From DATBJG01 sp963790545 (GTDB lineage: Bacteria > Acidobacteriota > Vicinamibacteria > Vicinamibacterales > JAMQPK01), in assembly GCA_963790545.1 (NCBI GenBank), contig CAWBPA010000017.1, positions 1,116,001 through 1,180,000 on the forward strand: 64,000 nucleotides of DNA, written 5' to 3'. The position numbers and the translations under genes are program-made. Of the stretch, positions 45,379 through 52,513 are shown piece by piece. The first letter of the stretch is position 1. Every line of letters begins with the position of its first letter. The notes under the pieces were generated by a model. That model saw only the letters and a program-made list of their open reading frames with translations, was not told the origin of the DNA and did not search any database.

Positions 45379-45849
45379 TCAGTGCCCGGCCTCGAATTCA
45401 GTTCCGAACAGCTCGGCGGCTCCGACCGTGACGACCCCCGTCCCGACATCCGGACCTTCCGTGACGATCGCCTGATCGCCCTCGAAGTAGTCAATCTTGA
45501 TGCCCTGCCGCACGTACACGAGCGGCTGCGGGTTCGTATAGACCCAGATGTTGCTGTTCGAATCGTAGAGCACGGCGGAATAGGGGACGACCTTCCGCAG
45601 GCTGGTGCTGCCAGCGCGCGTGACCTGTCGCTCCGCCACCGCGGCCGTCCTGATATCGAGTCGTTCAGCGGTCTTCGCGGTGAGCGTCAGCCGATTGAGC
45701 TCCGAACCGGCAATCGGCTCGATTTTGGTCGCTACCACCTGGCCTGAGGCCCCATCCGCTGCGGCTCCACGAATCGGTTGCTCGCAACCGGCCATGGAAA
45801 GGGCCACCAGGACCAGGATTCCACCAATTGCGAGATTACGGCGCTGCAT
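45379..45849 (-). CDS. Lipoprotein resembling the C-terminal part of RND efflux adaptors
   Basis: 156 aa with the lipobox LSMAGC (Cys22). LRKVVPYSAVLYDSNSNIWVYTNPQPLVYVRQGIKIDYFEGD and EGPDVGTGVVTVGAAELFG match the beta-barrel and membrane-proximal end of HlyD/CusB-type periplasmic adaptors, but the coiled-coil and lipoyl parts are absent. It may be a short stand-alone version seen in this phylum. Downstream of the PilZ gene in the same direction. Confidence 0.72.
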   Translation of the reverse strand: MQRRNLAIGGILVLVALSMAGCEQPIRGAAADGASGQVVATKIEPIAGSELNRLTLTAKTAERLDIRTAAVAERQVTRAGSTSLRKVVPYSAVLYDSNSNIWVYTNPQPLVYVRQGIKIDYFEGDQAIVTEGPDVGTGVVTVGAAELFGTEFEAGH

Positions 45850-45873
45850 GGTTCGTGCTCCTCTGCTCTGTAG

Positions 45874-45895
45874 CGCGCACGCTTCAACGTGCGCG
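45874..45895. repeat. Short hairpin (CGCGCAC..GTGCGCG)
   Basis: CGCGCACGCTTCAACGTGCGCG between the PilZ stop and the lipoprotein start. In reverse orientation it ends in GCGCTAC, the tag of the short hairpin family. Confidence 0.75.
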
Positions 45896-45918
45896 ATGAA
45901 TTTCCGCGGATTTGCTGT

Positions 45919-46236
45919 TCACACCAGGAACTGGAGCCCGACCCGGTACGTCGGCCCCAGGCCGTCCTTGCGAGCCCAGCGAACCTGCAAAAGTGTTGGG
46001 ATACCAGCGGGAATCTGTGGGACGCGGATGACGCAGCGAACCGGTTCGGAGACGTTGGCTGCGTCATCCGTCAGCAAGCACAACCCCCCTTCGCTGATGT
46101 CGGACACTTCGCCATAGATTTCCTGGTGCACAATGGTCCCTCGTGTGACCCGACCGGATTCGAGCGCGTTCAGAGCCTTGCCTGCCAGCTCCAGACTCAC
46201 CGAATACCGGTCGTGTTGACGCTTGTCTTGACTCAT
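45919..46236 (-). CDS. PilZ-domain protein, 105 aa
   Basis: Single PilZ domain. RQHDRYSVSLEL supplies the N-terminal basic RxxxR-type motif and GEVSDISEGGLCLLTD the (D/N)xSxxG motif, the two elements that bind cyclic di-GMP. It would act as a small receptor that changes partner activity. Directly downstream of the LuxR-type regulator. Confidence 0.85.
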   Translation of the reverse strand: MSQDKRQHDRYSVSLELAGKALNALESGRVTRGTIVHQEIYGEVSDISEGGLCLLTDDAANVSEPVRCVIRVPQIPAGIPTLLQVRWARKDGLGPTYRVGLQFLV

Positions 46237-46283
46237 TCAGTTCCTCCGTGCGCACTTCGCCCGGGGGAGCGACGCGAAGAGGC

Positions 46284-46883
46284 TCAACTGACCCTCTCGA
46301 AAATGCTGGCGATCAACCCTGTGCGGGTCGTCGCCCCAACCTTGGCCATTACCAGTTTCAAGAAACTCTTCACCGTGTTGGGACTGATGTGCATGGCATG
46401 CGCAATCTCCCTGCTCGTCAGTCCCTTCAGCAGGAATTCGACAGTTTCGCGTTCGCGGACCGTCAAATGAAACTGCTGGCTCCACGTCGAAATATCCATA
46501 GCGGCCTTGAACCCTCGCTCCAGCACGACGACAACCCGTGGTTGATGAGGGCCGTCTTGCCCCCCCTGGGTGTCGAGCTTGAAGATGCGGCAAACGTATC
46601 GCCGCCGCCCTGAAACAAACTCGACGCCCGATGTCTGCATCGATGGGGACGCTTCGAGCCTGAGAACATTCGGCGGAAAGACCGTGTCGAGCGATGGGAC
46701 CTGGCGGTCTTTCTTGGGAAACCCCAGAATGTTCGCGGCTTCGGCGTTGTAATGAACCGGATGAAGCTTCGCATTCAGGAGCAACAGACCAACCCGCGAT
46801 GACCGTTGCGACTCCATGTAGCCCATAGAATGTGTCCAGCTCGCCCGGCCGACGACTGACGACCGGAAGACGTCACGGTCCAC
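46284..46883 (-). CDS. LuxR-family transcriptional regulator with PAS-like N-terminus
   Basis: The C-terminal 60 residues (LTVRERETVEFLLKGLTSREIAHAMHISPNTVKSFLKLVMAKVG) form a GerE/LuxR helix-turn-helix. Residues about 30-125 (VGLLLLNAKLHPVHYNAEAANILGF) look like a PAS sensor domain. No receiver or acyl-homoserine-lactone domain. GTG 46883 follows GGTGAGTCATC at the end of the permease gene; an ATG at 46826 is the alternative. It is embedded in the exporter operon and is the natural candidate to bind the repeated GGGCTAACCC/GGATTAATCC sites. Confidence 0.82.
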   Translation of the reverse strand: MDRDVFRSSVVGRASWTHSMGYMESQRSSRVGLLLLNAKLHPVHYNAEAANILGFPKKDRQVPSLDTVFPPNVLRLEASPSMQTSGVEFVSGRRRYVCRIFKLDTQGGQDGPHQPRVVVVLERGFKAAMDISTWSQQFHLTVRERETVEFLLKGLTSREIAHAMHISPNTVKSFLKLVMAKVGATTRTGLIASIFERVS

Positions 46884-46889
46884 GATGAC

Positions 46890-48335
46890 TCACCCGGCTT
46901 GTGGCCGCCTGTTTCGATCTGCCGACGCCGATGCCGGCGCAGAAGAGACATGCCCAGGAGCAGGACAATTGGCCCTCCCACTGCATACGGCAATACGCCT
47001 CTCGGATTGAGCTTGGTGAACGGCGTGACGGTCAGGTGAATGGCCGAACTCGCGACGGGTTGGCTGGTCGCCTTCTGCCCCGCAGGCTCTGGGATGAGCG
47101 TCATGTAGATCAGGTAGTCGCCATCGAGAATCGCGTTGACGACCCAGGAAAACTTCGCGGACTGCCCCGGTCCAAGCGATTCGAGATACTGCGTTCGTTG
47201 CGGCGACCAATCCTCCGGGTCGACGACATCTCCGGCCGCATCCAGGTTGATGATGTTCATGGCCACTGACAGAGGCGGAGAGGCTTCCGTGCCGCTGTTG
47301 TTGAGAACGGTGTTGTAGAGAACCTTGTCCCCGGCTTTGACGAGCTTGTAATCCAGGTCGAGCGAGATATGCAGTGGCAACTGCGCGGCCGAGGTTTTCG
47401 GCGTTCGGATGGCGCTTCCTGGGTCTGTGCGAAGAGGTTGACGATCCCAGCGCCAGGATAGCGAGCAGGGCGCCCGTGGCCAAACCAAGACGACGACCCA
47501 CGCCTGACCAGAACTTGCTGGCCCTGCCGGCATCGAGGCGCAGGCCAGGAGCCGCATACAGGAAGAGCAACGCGTACACGAGTACCGCAAACACAACTGG
47601 CGAAACGAGGAAGGGCCACCATTCCTCCAGCGTGCGGTTGTTCACCAGAACTTTCGACAGGAAATGGTTGGTAGCGGCGATCGGATTCACCTGCTGCAGC
47701 AGCGATCCAGCGACGCCCGTCTGCGCCCGTCCCGGTAGTTGTGACGGAAGGAGAAACAGCACGTAAAGGCCAAGGCCCGTGAACAAACTCGTTTTGTTCG
47801 AATTGGACCAGAAGCTTGCGAGCATCCCCAGGCCGGTAAAAGCTGGCGCCAGCACCGTCCCAAGCACTGCGCCCCAGGGTACCGCCGCTCGAAACACTTC
47901 ATTCCCTTGAGACAGGACCCACATGTAAGGAACGGCAATCAGCATGGCGACCGGCCAGGGCGAAATACCTGCGAGGAATTTGCCGATGACGATCTGCCTG
48001 CGACTCGTGGGGGTCAGGAGGAGACCTTCGAGGGTGGCGCGTTCACGCTCGCCGCTGATGCTGTCGGCGCCGATGATCATGCTGATGAACAGTCCGACTG
48101 CGATAGCGGCTTTCAAGGTCTCGTAGGTCATTTCCTGGGGTGGAATCAAGCTCAGCTCGCTGTTGCTGGCCATGACCCATGTCATGATGCCGAGCAGCAC
48201 GCTGAAAATGAGAAGGAGTACGGGTGCCTTCCCTCCCAGCCAGAGCTCGCTCAGCTCTCTCATGAACACGAGCCACCACGCGGGCGCACCGCGTGTCGAT
48301 CCCTGCGTCTCATTCATACTGAACGTGCGGCTCAT
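46890..48335 (-). CDS. ABC-2 type permease fused to a periplasmic beta domain, frameshifted
   Basis: ATG 48335 follows TTGAGGGGGAGTGT. About 290 residues of membrane domain (six segments; SGERERATLEGLLLTPTSRRQIVIGKFLAG is typical of ABC-2/NatB-type permeases). Near 47400-47450 the frame changes and a neighbouring frame, open to 46775, gives a periplasmic domain of about 150 residues (LPLHISLDLDYKLVKAGDKVLYNTVLNNSG ... VNAILDGDYLIYMTLIPEP) and a last membrane helix (AVGGPIVLLLGMSLL). The original frame's stop at 46890 fits the regulator's start, so two compensating indels are likely. Works with the ATPase at 48398. Confidence 0.78.
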   Translation of the reverse strand: MSRTFSMNETQGSTRGAPAWWLVFMRELSELWLGGKAPVLLLIFSVLLGIMTWVMASNSELSLIPPQEMTYETLKAAIAVGLFISMIIGADSISGERERATLEGLLLTPTSRRQIVIGKFLAGISPWPVAMLIAVPYMWVLSQGNEVFRAAVPWGAVLGTVLAPAFTGLGMLASFWSNSNKTSLFTGLGLYVLFLLPSQLPGRAQTGVAGSLLQQVNPIAATNHFLSKVLVNNRTLEEWWPFLVSPVVFAVLVYALLFLYAAPGLRLDAGRASKFWSGVGRRLGLATGALLAILALGSSTSSHRPRKRHPNAENLGRAVATAYLARPGLQARQSRGQGSLQHRSQQQRHGSLSASVSGHEHHQPGCGRRCRRPGGLVAATNAVSRIAWTGAVREVFLGRQRDSRWRLPDLHDAHPRACGAEGDQPTRREFGHSPDRHAVHQAQSERRIAVCSGRANCPAPGHVSSAPASASADRNRRPQAG

Positions 48336-48397
48336 ACACTCCCCCTCAATTTGGACGCGAGCACTTGGTTCACAAGATTGATACTGGTTCGCTTGTC

Positions 48398-49417
48398 TTA
48401 TGCGATGGCTTCGTCGGTCAGCTGCAGAAACACATCCTGGAGTCGGCCGCCGTCCGCATTGACGCTGATAATGGGAATGTCAGCTCGGATGAGCGCGTCC
48501 AGGATTCTGTTCGTGACCCGGTGATCTTCCCAGGACGTCCCGTCAGCGAGGGTCACCAGAGACACCTCTAACCAGCCAGTGTTACCGCCGGTCTGGGTGA
48601 CCGTCAGAACGTTCGGCATGCCGTGCAGCACGCGCTGGGCGTCGGCCACCGATGCGGTGGGGACATGAATCCGAACGCCGTTGCGCTGAATGACATCCCG
48701 CTGAGCTCGCCGGATGACCTCCGTCACCGTTCCCGACGCGACCACCTGACCCGAGCTCAGAATGACCACATCGTCGCAGACGCTTTCGACTTCGGCCAGG
48801 AGGTGACTGCACAGGATGACGCCCGCGTTCCGTTCGCGTGCAATCCATCGCACCAGCGTGAGCAGTTCCTGCTGGCCTCGTGGATCCAACCCGAGCGTTG
48901 GTTCGTCGAGGACCACGACGGCCGGATCATTGACGAGCGCCCGCGCGATGCCGAGCCTCTGCCGCATGCCGCGACTGTAGGTGCCGACGAGGGATTTGGA
49001 TCGATGATCCAGGCCGACGTCTTTGAGCAGTGACTGCGCGTTGGCTTTGGCAACCGCCGCGGACCGGCCGTAGAGCCGGCCGAAGAACACCAGGCACTCG
49101 AATCCCGTCATGTGCTTTTGAAACCCGAGGGTCTCCGGCAGGACGCCAATCCTCGTGCGGATCCGCTCAGGAGACTTGGAATCGATCCCGTCGACGGTAA
49201 AGTGACCGGAGTCCGCCTGAAGAATCGTGGTGATGATTCGGATGGCGGTCGTCTTGCCCGCTCCGTTCGGCCCAAGGAAACCCAGAATATGACCCGCCTT
49301 GAGCGAGAAGGACAGGCCCTGCAGCGCTTCCCGGTCTCCGTAAAACTTCCGCAGTTTTTCCGCGTGCAGGATCTCGCGCTCTGAGCTCGACGTTCTGAAG
49401 TCGCTGGCTTTTTTCAT
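48398..49417 (-). CDS. ABC transporter ATP-binding protein (ABC-2 export type)
   Basis: 339 aa with one nucleotide-binding domain: Walker A GPNGAGKT, signature YSRGMRQRLGIARAL, Walker B VVVLDEPTLGLD, H-loop in CSHLLAEVES. The C-terminal 100 residues form a DrrA/CcmA-like tail domain. First gene of the minus-strand exporter operon (ATPase, permease, LuxR, PilZ, lipoprotein). The 217-base upstream gap carries the shared motif set at 49584-49631. Confidence 0.92.
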   Translation of the reverse strand: MKKASDFRTSSSEREILHAEKLRKFYGDREALQGLSFSLKAGHILGFLGPNGAGKTTAIRIITTILQADSGHFTVDGIDSKSPERIRTRIGVLPETLGFQKHMTGFECLVFFGRLYGRSAAVAKANAQSLLKDVGLDHRSKSLVGTYSRGMRQRLGIARALVNDPAVVVLDEPTLGLDPRGQQELLTLVRWIARERNAGVILCSHLLAEVESVCDDVVILSSGQVVASGTVTEVIRRAQRDVIQRNGVRIHVPTASVADAQRVLHGMPNVLTVTQTGGNTGWLEVSLVTLADGTSWEDHRVTNRILDALIRADIPIISVNADGGRLQDVFLQLTDEAIA

Positions 49418-49583
49418 GACCTGCTTTCTCCCTGCTTATCAGTCAACCGACCCTACACGCGTCGCGGGACCATCGAACGTGCTGCCGCTCTCTCACTCAC
49501 ACGCGTCGGTGGAAACGCTCCGATCGCACTGAACGACACCACACGGCAACGGCCAGAATCTTGCCCTTGGCGCAAAACCTAAT

Positions 49584-49631
49584 CAATTCTCCGAAGGGGC
49601 TAGCCTTGAGACTTAATCCGGAGGGTTAGCC
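49584..49631 (-). promoter_or_regulatory. Putative regulatory site upstream of the ABC exporter operon
   Basis: On the minus strand: GGCTAACCC (49623-49631), GGATTAAG (about 49612-49619), AGGCTAGCCCC (about 49596-49606) and CGGAGAATTG (49584-49593), about 165 bases before the ATPase start. CGGAGAATTG is identical to the copy upstream of the TonB receptor. Confidence 0.5.
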
Positions 49632-49633
49632 GA

Positions 49634-50221
49634 CTAGGTGAGGAGGATCTTGACCGACAGCACCGTGGCCATGACTGCGATCGCGACGAGGGTCCCGCGC
49701 TCGCTGAAGAGCGTCTCACGCCAGCTGTGGGTTGGGGTGGCCAAAACGTCCGCAAACACCGGTGCCCGCGGCAGCCACGCATTCACACGCGACTGGTAGG
49801 CTCGGTAGGGTGCTCCAAGCCGCGTCTCGAGAAGATGCTCTTCCCAACGGCTGATGAGCACGTAGTACGGCACAAAAATGAGCCAGCACACGGGCAGAGC
49901 CCACACGGCCCCTGCCCAGCACGCCATGCCGGTCCAGATCAACAGGTTCCCGACATACAACGGGTTGCGGACGATGGCGAACGGCCCTGTGACGACGAGG
50001 GGACCCGAGCGGTCGGCACGCGTCCGAGAGATGACGCCGATGTGTCGCACGGCCCAGATCCGGAGGGCTTCACCCGCGAGTGCCAGGATCGGACCCCATC
50101 TGGCAAGGCCCAGAGTGCTCGGAGGACTGACCACCAGCAGCGCGACAGCAAACGGAATCGGAAGCCAGGTGCGATGGCGGAAGAGCCAGCCGCCGAGCTC
50201 TGCAGATCGCGGAAGAACCAA
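49634..50221 (-). CDS. Isoprenylcysteine carboxyl methyltransferase-family membrane protein
   Basis: 195 aa with four to five membrane segments. The C-terminal SAM-binding signature GPFAIVRNPLYVGNLLIWTGMA and RWEEHLLETRLGAPYRAYQSRVNAWLP match the ICMT/PEMT family of bacterial membrane methyltransferases. Substrate unknown. Separated from the exporter operon by its promoter region. Confidence 0.85.
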   Translation of the reverse strand: MVLPRSAELGGWLFRHRTWLPIPFAVALLVVSPPSTLGLARWGPILALAGEALRIWAVRHIGVISRTRADRSGPLVVTGPFAIVRNPLYVGNLLIWTGMACWAGAVWALPVCWLIFVPYYVLISRWEEHLLETRLGAPYRAYQSRVNAWLPRAPVFADVLATPTHSWRETLFSERGTLVAIAVMATVLSVKILLT

Positions 50222-50228
50222 GCCTTTT

Positions 50229-50303
50229 CACCACAGAGGTCACAGAGATCACAGAGTATTCTTGGCTTTCGTTTTCTCTGTGTCCTCTGTGACCTCCGTG
50301 GTG
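50229..50303. repeat. Fold-back repeat C2 (CACAGAGGTCACAGAG units)
   Basis: CACCACAGAGGTCACAGAGA pairs with TCTGTGACCTCCGTGGTG around a TTCTTGGC loop. It fills the gap between the methyltransferase start and the stop of the upstream gene. Confidence 0.9.
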
Positions 50304-50326
50304 AGTACGTGCATTACAACTTCGCG

Positions 50327-50728
50327 TTAATTTCTCGTGATCCGAAAATCGCCTTTGACTGCACCCTGCGTCCACGTCCCGGTAATGAAGCGGTAGTACG
50401 CGCCCAGGTTTTCGAGTTTTCCGTCGATCACATACGGCACGGTCTTACCCGAACCATCTTTGCCCTCGGCCTCGAAACGCACGACCCAGGTGGAGACGTC
50501 GACCGTCGCTCTTTTCAGCGGCACCGCATTCGGACCCGGGTTGATCGTGCCCGTCACTTCTTTCCCGTCCCAGTGCAGCTCGAGCAGGACGCGAGTTCGT
50601 TTCTCTTTGCTGGTGCCCCAGTCGCCGCTCCAGGAGCCCTTCAACGGGTGCCCGAATTGTGCGGAGGCGATGACCTGACACGTCACGATCACCACGGACA
50701 CCGCCAGACGAGATACCGGCACGCGCAT
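50327..50728 (-). CDS. Secreted hypothetical protein, about 133 aa
   Basis: The start is set at ATG 50728 because MRVPVSRLAVSVVIVTCQVIASAQF forms a signal peptide; the frame is open further up through repeat sequence. The mature part is a single beta domain (LKGSWSGDWG ... VLLELHWDGKEVTGTINPGPNAVPLKRATVD) of a kind common in exported acidobacterial proteins. No enzyme motif. Confidence 0.72.
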   Translation of the reverse strand: MRVPVSRLAVSVVIVTCQVIASAQFGHPLKGSWSGDWGTSKEKRTRVLLELHWDGKEVTGTINPGPNAVPLKRATVDVSTWVVRFEAEGKDGSGKTVPYVIDGKLENLGAYYRFITGTWTQGAVKGDFRITRN

Positions 50729-50740
50729 CAATTGATTAGG

Positions 50741-50826
50741 ACCTCGCGCCTTTGGCGAGCTTCGTTTGGTTGTCATGGGGCCCCACCCCCATGACCTGTG
50801 CCTCGCGCCTTTGGCGCTCGGCGTTG
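50741..50826. repeat. Repeat H1: GGGGCCCCACCCC hairpin plus CGCGCC..GGCGC module
   Basis: CATGGGGCCCCACCCCCATG followed by ACCTGTGCCTCGCGCCTTTGGCGCTCGGCGT. The same arrangement with different arms is at 51366-51442. Another CGCGCCTTTGGCGAG piece lies at 50743-50760. Confidence 0.8.
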
Positions 50827-50858
50827 TTTGTACCATCGTTCCACTCAGTCATGCGTAG

Positions 50859-50878
50859 CGTCCGGTTTTAGCCGGACG
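50859..50878. repeat. Short hairpin (CGTCCGG..CCGGACG)
   Basis: CGTCCGGTTTTAGCCGGACG preceded by GTAG, i.e. the CTAC tag in reverse orientation. Between the NTF2-like stop and the next gene. Confidence 0.8.
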
Positions 50879-50880
50879 TT

Positions 50881-51366
50881 CTACCCCATCGGTTTCGATG
50901 CATCGCGTCCGTTGGCCCCGAGCCACGGGTAGCGCTTGGTATCGAGTCCGGCATAGTCGGGGTCAAGGTAGATGAAGCATCGCTGGATCAGAGAGTCGCG
51001 GATCTCGAACACGTCACACCATCGTCCGGCATGCGTGACACCCGCCCGCCAGCTTCCATCGACGTGTTCACCGGCACTCGTGCCTTCGCAGGCGAACACA
51101 TCGGTACCGGTCATGATCCAGTTGAATGTGGCGTAATCGTGCAGGATATGTTTGATCAGTCCGCCGAAGTCGGTGAACAACTGCCCGATTTGCTTCTTGC
51201 CCGTGGCAAGCCCCCACTTGGGGAAGAAGACCTGCGCATCCTCGGCAAACAGATCCAGGATGCTCCCACCGGTTGACGTGACCCCGGCATGATCGAACGC
51301 CTTGAGGTACTCGAGAGCGACCGACTTGCGCTGTTCGTCGGTCATGGTCTGTTTCGTGATGGCCAC
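50881..51366 (-). CDS. NTF2-like / SnoaL-type protein
   Basis: 161-aa single-domain protein of the NTF2-like superfamily (YLKAFDHAGVTSTGGSILDLFAEDAQVFFPKWGLATGKKQI; VCDVFEIRDSLIQRCFIYLDPDYAG). Such folds serve as small hydrolases, isomerases or ligand-binding proteins. GTG 51366 follows AAGGTCGGTCGCC, which is itself part of hairpin repeat H2; an ATG at 51345 is the alternative. Possibly functions with the NmrA-like gene upstream. Confidence 0.85.
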   Translation of the reverse strand: MAITKQTMTDEQRKSVALEYLKAFDHAGVTSTGGSILDLFAEDAQVFFPKWGLATGKKQIGQLFTDFGGLIKHILHDYATFNWIMTGTDVFACEGTSAGEHVDGSWRAGVTHAGRWCDVFEIRDSLIQRCFIYLDPDYAGLDTKRYPWLGANGRDASKPMG

Positions 51367-51442
51367 GGCGACCGACCTTGTTTAGTCGGTCGCGGGGGCC
51401 CACCCCCGCGACCTGTACCTCGCGCTTTCAGCGCTCGGCGTA
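51366..51442. repeat. Repeat H2: CGCGGGGGCCCACCCCCGCG hairpin plus CGCGC..GCGC module
   Basis: GGCGACCGACC..GGTCGC stem, then CGCGGGGGCCCACCCCCGCG, then ACCTGTACCTCGCGCTTTCAGCGCTCGGCGT. Parallel to H1 but with changed, still complementary arms. Overlaps the translation start region of the NTF2-like gene. Confidence 0.8.
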
Positions 51443-51460
51443 ATTCGCTCCAGCGATCGG

Positions 51461-52438
51461 CTACTTCTTCGCTGCAGCACCTTCTTCGAGCTCGATGCGG
51501 CTTTTGTTCTTGACAAGCCACTGATCGAAGGTCATCAATGACGGCGCGAGCTTTCTGGATTCGTCGACGCTTCGCACGGCCCTGAACGGGCCTTCGAATT
51601 CGTCGTAGATCTGGAACATGTTGCCGAGGTCATCGGCGCCCGGAAAGCCGAACCCACGATAGACGCTGGCAGGGACCTCGTTATAGTTCACTTTGACGCC
51701 GAGCACCTTGCCGGATCTCTCGGCCATCTCGGTTCCGGTCAGGTGCTCGCCCGCAATACCGACTCTCTTGCCGATGTACTCGTTGCCTCTCTTGAAAATG
51801 CCGTAGGCACACTTGCCGATGTCCTCGGCCGCGATACCCGGCATCTTGGCTTTGCCAATCGGGAACGTCAGATTGTACGAGCCGTCCGGTGTCTTCTTCG
51901 GCCCCATCCCGAACAAATAGAAGTTGTCCCAGTAGAACGAGGTCAGCAGGAAGGTCACGGGCAGACCGAGATCCGTGAACACGTGGTCCACTCCGCCCTT
52001 GCTGTCGAAATGCGGCACGCGGTATTTGTCCTGCAGGATGGGCATCACGTCGGTGCCTTTGCTCAAGGGCACCCACTTCAGCGTATCTTCCAGCGTCGAC
52101 CAGATGACGTGCTTCACGTTCGCGGTCTTGGCCGCGCGCGCGATGTTCGTCGCCTGCTGCTGTTCCTTGTCCACTGAGAAAAGCTGCCAGTAGTTCGTGA
52201 CGCCGTAGACGCCATCTGCCCCGGCAAATGCCTTCGCCAGGCTGGCTTCGTTGTCGAGGTCGGCCTGGACCACTTCTGCGCCCTGCTTGGCCAGAGCCTT
52301 CGCCTTGTCGCTGTTCACGTCGCGAGTGATCGCGCGGACAGCAAATCCACCGTTGGGATCGTTGAGAATCGCCTGTACGAGGCCACCGCCCTGGGAGCCG
52401 GTCGCCCCGACGACTGCAATGATTTTCTTGTCCGCCAT
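51461..52438 (-). CDS. NmrA/HSCARG-family NAD(P)-binding protein
   Basis: 325-aa atypical SDR. GATGSQGGGLVQAIL at residues 11-25 is the NADP-binding loop, with VRAITRD after strand 2. HVIWSTLEDTL, FYWDNFYLFG and AEDIGKCAYGIFK are typical of NmrA/HSCARG proteins, which lack the YxxxK site and often sense redox cofactors or reduce quinone-like compounds. Downstream of the third MetE-like gene with a 75-base gap. Confidence 0.88.
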   Translation of the reverse strand: MADKKIIAVVGATGSQGGGLVQAILNDPNGGFAVRAITRDVNSDKAKALAKQGAEVVQADLDNEASLAKAFAGADGVYGVTNYWQLFSVDKEQQQATNIARAAKTANVKHVIWSTLEDTLKWVPLSKGTDVMPILQDKYRVPHFDSKGGVDHVFTDLGLPVTFLLTSFYWDNFYLFGMGPKKTPDGSYNLTFPIGKAKMPGIAAEDIGKCAYGIFKRGNEYIGKRVGIAGEHLTGTEMAERSGKVLGVKVNYNEVPASVYRGFGFPGADDLGNMFQIYDEFEGPFRAVRSVDESRKLAPSLMTFDQWLVKNKSRIELEEGAAAKK

Positions 52439-52472
52439 GTGCTTCCCCCGTTGCTCTCGTGTTCTTGGAAAA

Positions 52473-52495
52473 GGCGGACCCCTGTGCGGTCCGCC
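52473..52495. repeat. Short hairpin (GGCGGACC..GGTCCGCC)
   Basis: GGCGGACC and GGTCCGCC around a 7-base loop, between the MetE-like stop and the NmrA-like start. Arms equal those at 23398 and 34129. Confidence 0.75.
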
Positions 52496-52513
52496 TCAGG
52501 ACAATTCAACAAT

